Source: Chelatococcus reniformis
GTDB lineage: Bacteria > Pseudomonadota > Alphaproteobacteria > Rhizobiales > Beijerinckiaceae
NCBI RefSeq assembly: GCF_014640075.1
Contig: NZ_BMGG01000003.1
Location: 67,866 to 131,865 of the forward strand
DNA: 64,000 nt
Reading direction: 5' to 3'
This document shows positions 34,815-43,382 of this stretch, piece after piece. The notes under the pieces are model-generated. The model had not been told where the DNA came from. It did not search any database and saw nothing but the letters and a program-made list of their open reading frames with translations. The position numbers were made by a program, and so were the translations under genes. Each line of letters starts with the position of its first letter. The stretch's first letter is position 1.

Positions 34815-35600
34815 ATGGCCTCCAGGGAGCCGGAGTCTGCCGTCATGCTCAGGATCAATGCAGCGCGCCTGCCCGATAATCTGAAGGAGCGCGTCGCTGC
34901 GTCGACGTGTTTTAGTGACGCCCTGGATACGTTGAGGGAGCTGACGGGCGATCTCGGCTTCACCCAGGTGCTCTACGCCTACCTGCCGATGCGGCCGCGG
35001 CTGCCGAACGGCGAATGGCTGCCGCTGAAGCTCAACGTCCGCGACTTTCCCGATGGCTTCGACGAGGGATGGAGCCGGTTCATGACCGTCGATCCCTATT
35101 ATCGCGCCTGCTTCGAGGGAACGCTGCCGATCGATTGGACCGAGGTGCAGGCGAGCCAAGAACTCAGCTCCACCCAACGGGAGGCCTGCGGCTATCTCGG
35201 CGATTTCGGGCTGTCGCGCGGCACCACGGTGCCGGTCCATCTGCCATTCGGCCGTTTCGCCGTGATGAGCGCCATCGTCGACCGCTCGACCGCCAATTGG
35301 GACGATATCCGCGACACGACGCGCGAGTCGCTGTTCCGCCTCATGCACGTGTTCACCAAGGTGATCCACGACATGCGCTTCGAGGACCAGATCGAGACCG
35401 TGCGCTGCACCCGGCTGACGCCGCGCGAGATCGAATGCCTGCGCTGGGCCTCAGCCGGCAAGACCTCCGGCGACATCTCCATCATCCTCGACCGCTCGCT
35501 GGAAACGGTGCGGCTGCACATCAAGAACGCCATCGCCAAGCTCGACGCCACCAACCGCAGCCAGGCCATCGCCAAAGCCGTGCATCTGGGCCTGATCTAG
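34815..35600 (+). CDS. LuxR family regulator with autoinducer-binding-type domain, no cognate luxI
   Basis: A 261-residue protein with an N-terminal acyl-homoserine-lactone-binding-type domain (about residues 30-180) and a C-terminal GerE/LuxR helix-turn-helix (LTPREIECLRWASAGKTSGD followed by ISIILDRSLETVRLHIKNAI). In the ligand domain the VDPYYR and IDWTE pieces match the conserved Asp-Pro and Trp positions of TraR/LuxR, and GLSRGTTVPVH matches the family Gly. No LuxI synthase occurs in the window, so this is a LuxR solo. Two starts are possible: 34815 and an ATG at 34845 that has a better-placed GGAG. It lies 190 bases after the urease operon on the same strand and converges with a transporter operon. 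Confidence 0.88.
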   Translation: MASREPESAVMLRINAARLPDNLKERVAASTCFSDALDTLRELTGDLGFTQVLYAYLPMRPRLPNGEWLPLKLNVRDFPDGFDEGWSRFMTVDPYYRACFEGTLPIDWTEVQASQELSSTQREACGYLGDFGLSRGTTVPVHLPFGRFAVMSAIVDRSTANWDDIRDTTRESLFRLMHVFTKVIHDMRFEDQIETVRCTRLTPREIECLRWASAGKTSGDISIILDRSLETVRLHIKNAIAKLDATNRSQAIAKAVHLGLI

Positions 35601-35630
35601 TCGCACTTCACAGCGGTTTTGAGCTTGAGT

Positions 35631-35722
35631 CGATGGATGGTCGGATCAAGCCATGACGGAGTGCAGGACGAAGAGCCTTTATTTTCAACGTCATGGTCGG
35701 GCTTGACCCGACCATCCATCCG
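35631..35722. repeat. Palindromic repeat element, copy 1
   Basis: The ends are inverted copies: GATGGATGGTCGG with ATCAAGCC near the left end, and the complement of GGTCGGGTCAAGCCCGACC at the right, with about 30 AT-richer bases between. On the minus strand it translates as MDGRVKPDHD, a peptide pattern repeatedly seen in spurious frames from alphaproteobacterial intergenic repeats. It lies between the convergent LuxR gene and transporter ATPase gene and may end transcription from both sides. Confidence 0.75.
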
Positions 35723-35780
35723 CTCGAAAGCCCGATCGGCTGCCACGACGCGCAAACGCTCATGAGCCGCGCCACCTAGT

Positions 35781-36494
35781 TCAGATGGCCAAGTACCGCT
35801 GGGCCACGTCCGGGTCGGAGAGCTCGCCCGGCGCGATGCGCGCAATGATGGCACCCTTGTCCATGACCAGGCAGGTGTCGGCCACCGCCTGGATCAGCGC
35901 CAGGTTCTGCTCGACGATCATGATCGCCAGGCCCACCTCGTCGCGCAGACGGCGGACGATGAGGCCGATCTCCTGCACGATGCTCGGCTGGATGCCCTCG
36001 GACGGCTCGTCGAGCAGCATGATGCCGGGGCGCCCGGCGAGGATGCGGCCGATCGCCAGTTGCTGCTGCTCGCCGCCGCTCATGGAGCCCGCCAGCTGCG
36101 ACAACCGCTTGCCGAGGATGGGGAAAAAGGCCAGCGCCCGCTCCAGGTCGGGACTGGCGGCCCGGCCGACGCCGGCGCCCAGGGCCAGGTTCGCGGCCAC
36201 CGTCATGCGCGTGAAGATGCCCCGCCCCTGCGGCACATAGCCGATGCCGAGGCGGGCGCGTTCGGCCGGGCCGAGGCGCGTGACGTCGGCGGCGCCGAAG
36301 CTGATGCTGCCGGACGCCGCCGGCAGGGCGCCGATGATGGTCTTGATTAGCGTGGTCTTGCCCACGCCATTGCGGCCGATGACGGCCGTGATCTCCGCCG
36401 GGCGGACGGCGAGCGAGACGTTGTTGACGATCTGCACGCGGCCGTAGCCCGAGGTGAGCGACGCGATCTTGAGCTCCACGGGGCTCCCCTTCAC
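35781..36494 (-). CDS. ABC transporter ATP-binding protein, LivF/UrtE type
   Basis: A 237-residue ATPase of the hydrophobic amino acid / amide uptake family. Walker A is GRNGVGKTT (residues 40-48), the signature is SGGEQQQLAIGR (139-150), and Walker B is IMLLDEP (158-164). The YVPQGRGIFTRMTV stretch is typical of the LivF branch. It is the last gene of the minus-strand transporter operon and overlaps its upstream ATPase gene by four bases (ATGA). Together with the second ATPase and two permeases it would energise uptake of the ligand bound by the protein at 39432-40718. Confidence 0.92.
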   Translation of the reverse strand: MKGSPVELKIASLTSGYGRVQIVNNVSLAVRPAEITAVIGRNGVGKTTLIKTIIGALPAASGSISFGAADVTRLGPAERARLGIGYVPQGRGIFTRMTVAANLALGAGVGRAASPDLERALAFFPILGKRLSQLAGSMSGGEQQQLAIGRILAGRPGIMLLDEPSEGIQPSIVQEIGLIVRRLRDEVGLAIMIVEQNLALIQAVADTCLVMDKGAIIARIAPGELSDPDVAQRYLAI

Positions 36495-37261
36495 AGGCTG
36501 CCGAGGTAGATGCGGCGCACGTCCGCATCGGCGGCGATTTCGTCGAAGCTGCCCTGGGCGAACAGCTTGCCGTAGTGGAGCACGCTGGTGCGCGCGGCGA
36601 GCGCCCGGATGAACGTCATGTCATGCTCGATGACGACGATGGTCACCCCGTGGGCGTTGAGATCGCGGATGATGGCGGCGGACTTGTCGGTCTCCTCCAC
36701 CGACATGCCGGCGGTCGGCTCGTCGAGCAGCAGCACGGTGGGATCGGAGGCCATGGCCATGGCGATGGCGAGCCACTGCTGCTGGCCGTGCGACAGCTCC
36801 TTGACCAGGCGCGTCTCGGTGCCGCTGAGGCCGATGCGGGCGAGCAGCGCGGCGACCCGGCCCGGGATCTCGCCGACGCCGTGGTGGCGCCGCAGGGGCA
36901 CGAACAGGTTCTGGTAGACGGTGAGATCGGAGAAGGCGCGGATGTTCTGGAACTTGACGGACAGCCCGAGCCGCGCCCGCCGGAACGCTGGCAGCCGCGT
37001 GATGTCGCTGCCCCGGTAGTGGATGGTTCCCGAGGTCGGACGGTCGGTGCCCATGAGGGTCTTGAAGAACGTGCTCTTGCCGGCTCCGTTGGGCCCGAGC
37101 ACGCAATGGATCTCGCCGTCGGCGATGGCGATCGACAGGCCGTTCAGGGCGCGGATGCCGCCGAACACCTTGTGCACGTCGCGCACGTCGAGGATCGGCG
37201 GCGCGGCCGTTCCAGCCGGCTGCGCCGCTGCCAGCCCCTGTGCCCGCGGGACCGCGTTCAT
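36491..37261 (-). CDS. ABC transporter ATP-binding protein, LivG/UrtD type
   Basis: A 256-residue ATPase. After a 20-residue Ala/Pro-rich leader comes VHKVFGGIRALNGLS, then Walker A GPNGAGKST (residues 56-64), the LivG-type insertion NIRAFSDLTVYQNLFVPLRR, an atypical signature LSHGQQQWLAIAM (His in place of the second residue, as in UrtD proteins), and Walker B VLLLDEP followed by TAGMSVEE, also UrtD-like. These two UrtD-like features favour a urea or amide transporter. The start is the ATG at 37259-37261, overlapping the permease stop by four bases. Confidence 0.92.
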   Translation of the reverse strand: MNAVPRAQGLAAAQPAGTAAPPILDVRDVHKVFGGIRALNGLSIAIADGEIHCVLGPNGAGKSTFFKTLMGTDRPTSGTIHYRGSDITRLPAFRRARLGLSVKFQNIRAFSDLTVYQNLFVPLRRHHGVGEIPGRVAALLARIGLSGTETRLVKELSHGQQQWLAIAMAMASDPTVLLLDEPTAGMSVEETDKSAAIIRDLNAHGVTIVVIEHDMTFIRALAARTSVLHYGKLFAQGSFDEIAADADVRRIYLGSL

Positions 37262-38394
37262 GGCTTCAACTCCTGCACGCCGTAGACCGCGGGCGCCTTG
37301 CGTCCGACGCCGCGCAGCCGCGCCCGGAGCCGACCGATGCCGGTGCCCAGCGCGATGAAGGCGCCCTCCGGCGCCGCCAGCATGGCGCCCACCAGAATGA
37401 AGCCCAGCATCAGGAGCGAGATCTCGCCCCAGGTCGCGAGCTCGATCGAGAGCCAGCTGAGCACCATGGTGGCGACGATGACGGCCGTCAGGTCCTTGCG
37501 GCCGCCGACCGCAACCCAGATCACCACCAGGATATTGGCACCGACGCTGAAGCCGTCCGGATGGATGTAGGTGCCCCAGGCGGTGTAGAGCGTGCCGGCG
37601 AGGCCCGCGATCGCCGCCGACAGGCAGAATGCGCCGAGCTGCACCAGACGCACGTCGTAGCCGAAGGTCTCGGCGCGCTCCGGATCCTCGCGCACGGCGA
37701 CCAGCACGTAGCCGAAGCTGGAGTTCACGACCCATCGGAGCGCGAGGTAGACGGCGATGCCGATGCCGAGCACCAGCCAGTAGAAGCTGGCGCCCCGGCC
37801 GTCGAACTCGGCGACCGCCTCGCCGAAGCCGAGGATGATGCTGGGTAGCTGCGGATCATTGGCTGTCGCCGGGCTCAGGCCGTTCATGCCACCGAGATAA
37901 GCGGCGCCCATGGTGTAGCTCGGATCGGCGGTCTGACGCATGAACAGGCCGAGCAGCAGCGATGTGACGAGCATGAGGATGGCGACATAGACGCCCTTCA
38001 GGCGGCTGAAGAACATCAGCGCGCCAACGACCGCGGCGAACAGCGCCGGCGCCGCGATGCCGGCCAGGATGGCGACGTTGGTGTTGCCGTGGCGCTCGAT
38101 CAGGTTCATCGCGACGATGCCGTAAGCGTAACCGCCGATGCAGTAGAAGGCCGCCTGGCCCAGGCTCAGGATGCCGCAGAAGCCCCAGATGAGGCACAGG
38201 CTGAGCGCCAGGATGGCGGAGATGATGAAATTGCTCGCCGTGATCACCTGGTAGCGCGTGCCGATGAACGGCAGCAGCACCAGTGCCACCACGATGATGA
38301 GCCAGCAGGCCCAGAAGAAGCGGCTGTTGCCGAGCGTCTGCTGGCCGTTGAAGGGGGCGAGCAAGCGCCCGAACGGCTTGGCGGGTTCACGCAT
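37258..38394 (-). CDS. ABC transporter permease, LivM/UrtC type
   Basis: A 378-residue inner-membrane permease with about ten predicted helices. It has the LivM-type conserved segment LSLCLIWGFCGILSLGQAAF and the GYVLVAVREDPERAETFGYD coupling loop that contacts the ATPase. An N-terminal extension of about 40 residues precedes the first family-typical helix and is normal for UrtC-type members. Third gene of the operon; starts 3 bases after the LivH-type gene ends. Confidence 0.92.
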   Translation of the reverse strand: MREPAKPFGRLLAPFNGQQTLGNSRFFWACWLIIVVALVLLPFIGTRYQVITASNFIISAILALSLCLIWGFCGILSLGQAAFYCIGGYAYGIVAMNLIERHGNTNVAILAGIAAPALFAAVVGALMFFSRLKGVYVAILMLVTSLLLGLFMRQTADPSYTMGAAYLGGMNGLSPATANDPQLPSIILGFGEAVAEFDGRGASFYWLVLGIGIAVYLALRWVVNSSFGYVLVAVREDPERAETFGYDVRLVQLGAFCLSAAIAGLAGTLYTAWGTYIHPDGFSVGANILVVIWVAVGGRKDLTAVIVATMVLSWLSIELATWGEISLLMLGFILVGAMLAAPEGAFIALGTGIGRLRARLRGVGRKAPAVYGVQELKP

Positions 38395-38397
38395 GGC

Positions 38398-39288
38398 TCA
38401 CCTCTGCGTCGCGCGCGTGCGGCGCCGCTCGAGAAAATCGGAGATGCCCGAGGGCATGACCAGCAGCGCCAGGAAGGCGGCCGCCATCACCGAGACGTAG
38501 CCGACGTATTCGTTGAACACGTTCGACGTGATGGTCTGCACGCCGGCGAGATAGAGCCCGGCATAGGCAAGCCCCAGGATCGGGCTGGCGCCGCCGCCGA
38601 CCACCACGGTGATGAAGGCCATGGGCGTGTAGTTCTGGCCGAAGAAGGGCGAGATCGTCGCCGTCATGGCGAACATGGCGCCGGCGATGCCGCCGAGCGC
38701 GGCGCCCAGGCCGAAGGTCAGCATGTAGACGCGGCGGGTGTCGATGCCCAGGGCCCGCGCCATGGCCGGGTTCTCCATGGTGGCCTGGGCCCGCTCGCCG
38801 AGCCGGGTCCAGCGGAAGATCGCCCAGACGCCGCCGATGAGGACGAGCGCGGCGGCGAACATGACGAGGCGGTAGACGCCGAAGGCGAAGGGGCCGACGC
38901 TGAAGCTGCCGAGCGGCGTCGGCATATTCATCACCGACGGGCCGAGCAGCAGCAGCGTGCCCTGGGAGATGATCAGGCTGATCCCCCAGGTGACGACCAG
39001 GGACGACAGCAGCTGGTTGTAGAAGTGGCGGATCACGAGCTGCTCGATGATCACGCCGGCGAGCCCGGCGCCGAGCCCGGCCAGCACGATCGCCACCAGC
39101 ACCGGCGCGCCCGCATGGAAGGCCGAGACCGCGACGTAGGCACCGATCATCATCAGCTCACCGTGCGCCATGTTGATGACGCCCATCATGCTGTAGATGA
39201 GAATCAGGCCGACGCCGGCAAGCAGCAGAAAGCCGAAGTTGTCGAAGTATTGGTAGATCCAGCTGACGATCTGGCCTGCCGTTTCCAT
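38398..39288 (-). CDS. ABC transporter permease, LivH/UrtB type
   Basis: A 296-residue permease. FGFLLLAGVGLILIYSMMGV followed by INMAHGELMMIGAYVA is the LivH family signature near the N terminus, and the coupling loop ATMENPAMARALGIDTRR is conserved. I set the start at 39288 (METAGQIVSWIYQYFDNFGF); a longer frame runs into the upstream palindromic repeat and translates it as VAGLDPAIHQRN, which is not real coding sequence. It follows the binding-protein gene with a 143-base gap filled by that repeat. Confidence 0.92.
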   Translation of the reverse strand: METAGQIVSWIYQYFDNFGFLLLAGVGLILIYSMMGVINMAHGELMMIGAYVAVSAFHAGAPVLVAIVLAGLGAGLAGVIIEQLVIRHFYNQLLSSLVVTWGISLIISQGTLLLLGPSVMNMPTPLGSFSVGPFAFGVYRLVMFAAALVLIGGVWAIFRWTRLGERAQATMENPAMARALGIDTRRVYMLTFGLGAALGGIAGAMFAMTATISPFFGQNYTPMAFITVVVGGGASPILGLAYAGLYLAGVQTITSNVFNEYVGYVSVMAAAFLALLVMPSGISDFLERRRTRATQR

Positions 39289-39313
39289 GCCTGTTTCCAA
39301 TGAGTCGTTTCTC

Positions 39314-39406
39314 TGATGGATGGCCGGGTCAAGCCCGGCCACGACATTGCAGCGTGAACCGCCCCCTGCCCGCGTCACGGCCGGGCCTGGCCCGGCCATC
39401 CCGTCA
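39314..39406. repeat. Palindromic repeat element, copy 2
   Basis: TGATGGATGGCCGGG at the left end mirrors CCCGGCCATCCCGTCA at the right end. The left arm also contains its own hairpin, GGCCGGG and CCCGGCC around TCAAG (39322-39340). It fills the gap between the substrate-binding protein gene and the first permease gene. Such a hairpin could slow mRNA decay and raise the yield of the binding protein over the membrane subunits. Same family as the copy at 35631-35722. Confidence 0.75.
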
Positions 39407-39431
39407 GCGGGAGCAAGGAGCGGTCCAGGCC

Positions 39432-40718
39432 TCAGGGCGCCTTGAAGTAGCTCTGCCACTTGGGATTGTCGGAGGGCAGGAACTGCCGGCCGGGTGCCTT
39501 CTTGGTCATGTCGACCCCGACATCGGTGAGGAACGTCGGCTCGTTGACGCCGAGCTCGGTGATCAGCTGCAGCTGATGCTTGTCATCGACCTTGAACAGG
39601 TAAGTCGGCATGGCGGCGTGGTGCTGCGAGCCGCGCAGGGTCCAGGGACCGCCCGGCGCATCGGGCAGCGACACGTCGCTTTCCAGCGCCTTGATCACCG
39701 CGTCCGGTGCGGTGGTGCCGGCCTTCTTCCAGGCCTCAGCCATGGCCTTCACCGCCACGTAGCCGAAGGCGGCGTGCTCGTTGACGTAGACGACGTCCGG
39801 GAACATGGCGCGGATCTTGGTGGCAAAGGCCTTGCTCGCCTCGCCCGGCACGTCCTCGATGTAGCCGGGCGGCACGTACATGTTGGCGAGCGAGGGCGGC
39901 GCGAAGCGCTTATGCTCGTAGCCGTCGGAGATGGTGACGTTCGACCACATCGGCGTGACGAGGCCCGCGGCCTGCGCCTGCGGGTAGAACTGCGCGTGCT
40001 CGGCACCGACCAGGCAGTGCACCTGGAAGTCGGGCTTGACCCGCTTGATCTTGTCGATGGTCGATTGCCACTGCGACACGCCGAAGGGGAAATACTCCTC
40101 CATCTCGATCTTGCCACCATACAGCCCGGCGGCGACGCGCACCCACTGGCCGATGGCGCGGCAGAAGTTGTAGTCCGCGCCGATGAAGGTCATGCGCGGT
40201 CCCATTTCCTTGATCATGGCCTTGAGCGCCGGCAAGACCTGCTGCTCCGGCGTCGGCCCCGAGAAGAACGAATACTTGTCGGCGATGCCGCCTTCGCCCT
40301 GGTTGTTGTGCCAGTAGATCACCTTGTTGCGCACCACCTCCTTGCGGGCGGCCTCGCGCTCGGCGCCGGTATAGCCGGCCATCACCACGTCCGCCTCGTC
40401 GTTGAAGACACAGCGCTGGGCGAGCTCCTGGTAGCGCTTCACGTCGGACTGGCCGTCGTAGGAGACGAGCTTGATCTTCTTGACCGCGCCGTCGACCTTG
40501 ATGCCGCCGGCATCGTTGATCTCCTTCACGGCGAGCTTGTAGCCGTAGGTCTTCGGCGTCGACATCAGCGAGAAGTCGCCCGACAGATCGTCGATCGTGC
40601 ACAGCACGATGTCCGACTTGGCGGCCGCCGCCGGCGTGGCCGTGAGGGCGCCGACGAACCCCAGGGCGCAGGCGAGCGCTGCCCCTGCGCATTTCAACCG
40701 GTACAGGCTGGTGATCAT
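39432..40718 (-). CDS. ABC transporter substrate-binding protein, urea/short-chain amide (UrtA/AmiC) type
   Basis: A 428-residue periplasmic binding protein with a clear signal peptide (RLKCAGAALACALGFVGALT, cleavage near PAAAA-KSD). Mature features GPTPEQQVLPALKAMIKEMG, FIGADYNFCRAIGQW and EEYFPFGVSQWQSTIDKIKR match the urea/short-chain amide group rather than the Leu/Ile/Val proteins. First gene of the minus-strand transporter operon, about 5 kb from the urease operon, so urea or amide import feeding urease is plausible but unproven. Start is taken at 40718; an ATG two codons upstream has a ribosome-binding site too close to work. Confidence 0.88.
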   Translation of the reverse strand: MITSLYRLKCAGAALACALGFVGALTATPAAAAKSDIVLCTIDDLSGDFSLMSTPKTYGYKLAVKEINDAGGIKVDGAVKKIKLVSYDGQSDVKRYQELAQRCVFNDEADVVMAGYTGAEREAARKEVVRNKVIYWHNNQGEGGIADKYSFFSGPTPEQQVLPALKAMIKEMGPRMTFIGADYNFCRAIGQWVRVAAGLYGGKIEMEEYFPFGVSQWQSTIDKIKRVKPDFQVHCLVGAEHAQFYPQAQAAGLVTPMWSNVTISDGYEHKRFAPPSLANMYVPPGYIEDVPGEASKAFATKIRAMFPDVVYVNEHAAFGYVAVKAMAEAWKKAGTTAPDAVIKALESDVSLPDAPGGPWTLRGSQHHAAMPTYLFKVDDKHQLQLITELGVNEPTFLTDVGVDMTKKAPGRQFLPSDNPKWQSYFKAP

Positions 40719-41216
40719 GGTCATTCCCTCTGGCCGAAAGCCTGCGGCCCCGCTCGCAGAGCGGGTGCATGGCGTTGAGCTTAGAAGGCGAGCCGGAGGT
40801 GCAAAGCTACCCGAAATGGGAGGGGCGCAGCGGCCACGCCGGTGCGTGGGCCGCACCGCGTTCGACGGCATGCGCGGCCGTTGGCCGGCCGTGCTGAAGC
40901 GGATGGAGCCGGCGCCGAAGACCCACCGCCTGAGCCGCGGCAGGTCGCATCGCGATGGCATTGCTGCCGATGCAGGGGCTGCACGCCGCAGCTAAGACTT
41001 TCGACCAAGACAGCATGGTCACGGCCGCCGCCGGCCGCCGCTGTCGCCAATGAATCGCCGCAGAAGCCTCGCCGCTGACGGCCCGCTTAAGCTTACGCCA
41101 GTAGCACGCGCAGGCGCTTGACAGCGCAACCGCGCGCAGCCCACTCTCCCGTGCGAAAATATAACAAATACCAAACCACACGGCAGATGTGGCTGGCAGC
41201 AATGGGAGAGAAGCTG
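40719..41216. other. Divergent region between two transporter operons
   Basis: About 500 bases between the start codons of two oppositely oriented binding-protein genes. It is GC-rich except for 41150-41185, where GCGAAAATATAACAAATACC suggests the promoter of the plus-strand operon; a TTGACA hexamer lies at 41118-41123, too far upstream of TATAAC to pair with it directly. I see no gene. Regulatory sites for both operons should lie here, but no strong palindrome was found by eye. Confidence 0.45.
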
Positions 41217-42443
41217 ATGATGAGATTCATCAAACCCTTCATCATGCCTGCCGTCGCTTTGGCGGCCTGGGGAACCGCCCTGCCCGCATCGGCGCAGGAC
41301 AAGGGGCCGATCCGCATCGGCGTGCCGACGGCGATCCAATTGCAGATCGGCCGCGACACGCAGACGGGCGTGCGCATGGCCATCGACGAGATCAACGCCA
41401 AGGGCGGCGTGCTCGGACGCAAGCTGGAGATGGTCGTCGCCGACGAGACCGAGAACCCGGAGCAGGGCATCGCGGCCATCAAGAAGCTGACCGCCGACGA
41501 GAAGGTGGACGTGATGATCGGCGGCTATACCAGCGGGGTGACGCTGGCGCAGTTGCCCCACATCGCCCGCTCCAAGACTATCTACATGGAGGTCGGCGCC
41601 GCCTCCCCGGCCATCACCCAGCGTGTCAAGTCCGACTACGACAATTACAAGTATATCTTCCGCAGCTTCCCCATCAACGCCGCCCACCAGGCGCGCGGCC
41701 TCGTCGACTTCATCAGCGGCATGCTGAAAGACGAGATGAAGATCCAGAACATCGCCATCGTCGGCGAGAACGCCAAATGGGTACAGGATCTGGTGCCGAT
41801 CTTGAAGAAGGGCGCCACCGAGGCCGGCGCCAATGTCAAGCTGTCGGAGTTCTTCGACACCTCGACCTCCGATTTCTCGCCGCTGCTGGCCAAGGTGAAG
41901 GACAGCGGCGCGCAATACCTGATCGTCATCCTCTCCCACGCCTCGTCCGACATCTTCGTCAAGCAGTGGTACGACGCGCGCTTCCCGATCCCGATCGGCG
42001 GCATCGACGTGAAGGGCCAGGACCAGGACTTCTTCAGCCGCGTTGGCGGCAAGGCGATCAGCGAGACGGTGGGCAACTTCGCCGTGCGTGCACCGCTCAC
42101 CGCCAAGACCCTGCCGTTCTGGGACGCCTTCGTGAAGGCCGCCGGTACCGCCCCGGTCTACACCGGCGTCGGCGGCTACGACGCCGTGCACATCTATGCC
42201 GAGGCGGTTGAGCGGGCGAAGAGCCTGGAGCCCGACGCCGTCATCAAAGAACTGGAGAAGACCGACTACACCGGCGTTGCCGGCAAGATGGTCTTCGACG
42301 AGACCCACGACGTGAAGGCCGGGCCGGGCTTCGTCAACCTGCTGTTCGCGCAGTGGCAGGCCGACGGCAAGCGCGAGGTGGTGTGGCCCAAGCAGATCGC
42401 CACCGGCAAGATGATCCCGCCCCCCTGGATGCAGGTGCAGTAG
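41217..42443 (+). CDS. ABC transporter substrate-binding protein, branched-chain amino acid type
   Basis: A 408-residue periplasmic binding protein. The signal peptide is RFIKPFIMPAVALAAWGTAL with cleavage near SAQ-DKG. The mature protein begins IRIGVPTAIQLQIGRDTQTG and has INAKGGVLGRKLEMVVADE, typical of the Leu/Ile/Val-binding family. GGGAGAG precedes the start; either of two adjacent ATG codons (41217, 41220) could be used. It heads a complete five-gene transporter operon. It differs strongly from the binding protein of the divergent operon, so the two systems probably take up different compounds. Ligand unknown. Confidence 0.9.
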   Translation: MMRFIKPFIMPAVALAAWGTALPASAQDKGPIRIGVPTAIQLQIGRDTQTGVRMAIDEINAKGGVLGRKLEMVVADETENPEQGIAAIKKLTADEKVDVMIGGYTSGVTLAQLPHIARSKTIYMEVGAASPAITQRVKSDYDNYKYIFRSFPINAAHQARGLVDFISGMLKDEMKIQNIAIVGENAKWVQDLVPILKKGATEAGANVKLSEFFDTSTSDFSPLLAKVKDSGAQYLIVILSHASSDIFVKQWYDARFPIPIGGIDVKGQDQDFFSRVGGKAISETVGNFAVRAPLTAKTLPFWDAFVKAAGTAPVYTGVGGYDAVHIYAEAVERAKSLEPDAVIKELEKTDYTGVAGKMVFDETHDVKAGPGFVNLLFAQWQADGKREVVWPKQIATGKMIPPPWMQVQ

Positions 42444-42474
42444 GCCGCCCGCCGCCCGCCGCCCGCTGACCGCC

Positions 42475-42500
42475 GCAGCCCGCCCGCCCCGGCGGGCTGC
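42475..42500 (+). terminator. Strong intercistronic hairpin after the binding-protein gene
   Basis: GCAGCCCGCC and GGCGGGCTGC are perfect 10-bp arms around a six-base loop. There is no T-tract, and the permease gene starts 27 bases downstream, so it is more likely a partial terminator or an mRNA-stabilising hairpin that favours the binding protein over the downstream genes. Just before it, GCCGCCC is repeated three times. Confidence 0.6.
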
Positions 42501-42526
42501 CCCACCCGCCAGCCACGCCGGTCCTC

Positions 42527-43381
42527 ATGCTGCAAATCCTCGTCTATGGCGCCGTCATCAGCGCCATCTACGCGATGCTGTCGGTCGGCTTCACGCTGAT
42601 CTTCGGCGTCGCCCGGATCCTCAACCTGGCGCACGGCTCCTTCTATGCGCTGGGCGCCTATGCCGCTTATTTCCTTACCTCCGTCGCCGGGCTGCCGCTG
42701 CTGCCTTCGGCCGTCCTCGCCGTGCTCTTCGTCGCCGGCTTCGGCGTCGCCATGGAGCGGTTCTTGGTGCGGCCCCTGCGCAAATCGCAGCTCGCCGTGC
42801 TGATGATCACGCTCGCGGTGTCGCTCGCCGTGGAGCAGGCGCTGCTCATCACCTTCGGCTCCGAATACCGCAACGTGCCCTCCTTCGTCGCCGACAAGGT
42901 CACCGTCGTCGGCGTCGACATCTCCGGCCAACGGCTGCTCGCCCTCGTCGTCAGCGTGCTGGTGCTGCTGGGGCTCTGGCTGTTCATCCAGCGCACGCGC
43001 CTGGGCGCCGCCATCCTCGCCATCTCGCAGGACCCCGAGGCGGCCCGCTACATGGGCATCCCGACCGACCGCATCTTCTCCACGGTGATGGCGATCTCCG
43101 CCGGCACCGCGGCGTTGGCCGGCGTGCTCGTCGCCCCCTTCCTCACCGTCCAGCCCAGCATGGGCCTGCTGCCCATGGTCAAGGCCTTCGCCATCGTCAT
43201 CGTCGGGGGCCTGGGCTCCATCCCCGGCAGCATCGTCGCCTCGCTCATGCTCGGCTATTCGGAGACCATCGTGGCCTATCTCATCTCCTCGTCGTGGACG
43301 GAGCTCGTCTCCCTGGTCGCCATCGTGGTGACGCTGATCATCAGGCCGGCGGGCCTGTTCGGCCGCCGGGCGGCGTTCTGA
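42527..43381 (+). CDS. ABC transporter permease, LivH type
   Basis: A 284-residue inner-membrane permease. Family signatures are YAMLSVGFTLIFGVARILNL followed by AHGSFYALGAYAAY, and the EEA-like coupling loop AISQDPEAARYMGIPTDRIF. About eight predicted helices. Second gene of the plus-strand transporter operon; the next permease gene starts two bases after its stop. Confidence 0.92.
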   Translation: MLQILVYGAVISAIYAMLSVGFTLIFGVARILNLAHGSFYALGAYAAYFLTSVAGLPLLPSAVLAVLFVAGFGVAMERFLVRPLRKSQLAVLMITLAVSLAVEQALLITFGSEYRNVPSFVADKVTVVGVDISGQRLLALVVSVLVLLGLWLFIQRTRLGAAILAISQDPEAARYMGIPTDRIFSTVMAISAGTAALAGVLVAPFLTVQPSMGLLPMVKAFAIVIVGGLGSIPGSIVASLMLGYSETIVAYLISSSWTELVSLVAIVVTLIIRPAGLFGRRAAF

Positions 43382-43382
43382 C

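Noticed and set aside
39289-39459. N-terminal extension of the LivH-type permease (VAGLDPAIHQRN)
   Set aside because: It translates an intergenic palindromic repeat; the permease family starts at METAGQIV (39288).
42445-42466. GCCGCCC repeats as a possible CRISPR or minisatellite
   Set aside because: Three 7-base copies only, without spacers; normal for GC-rich intergenic sequence.
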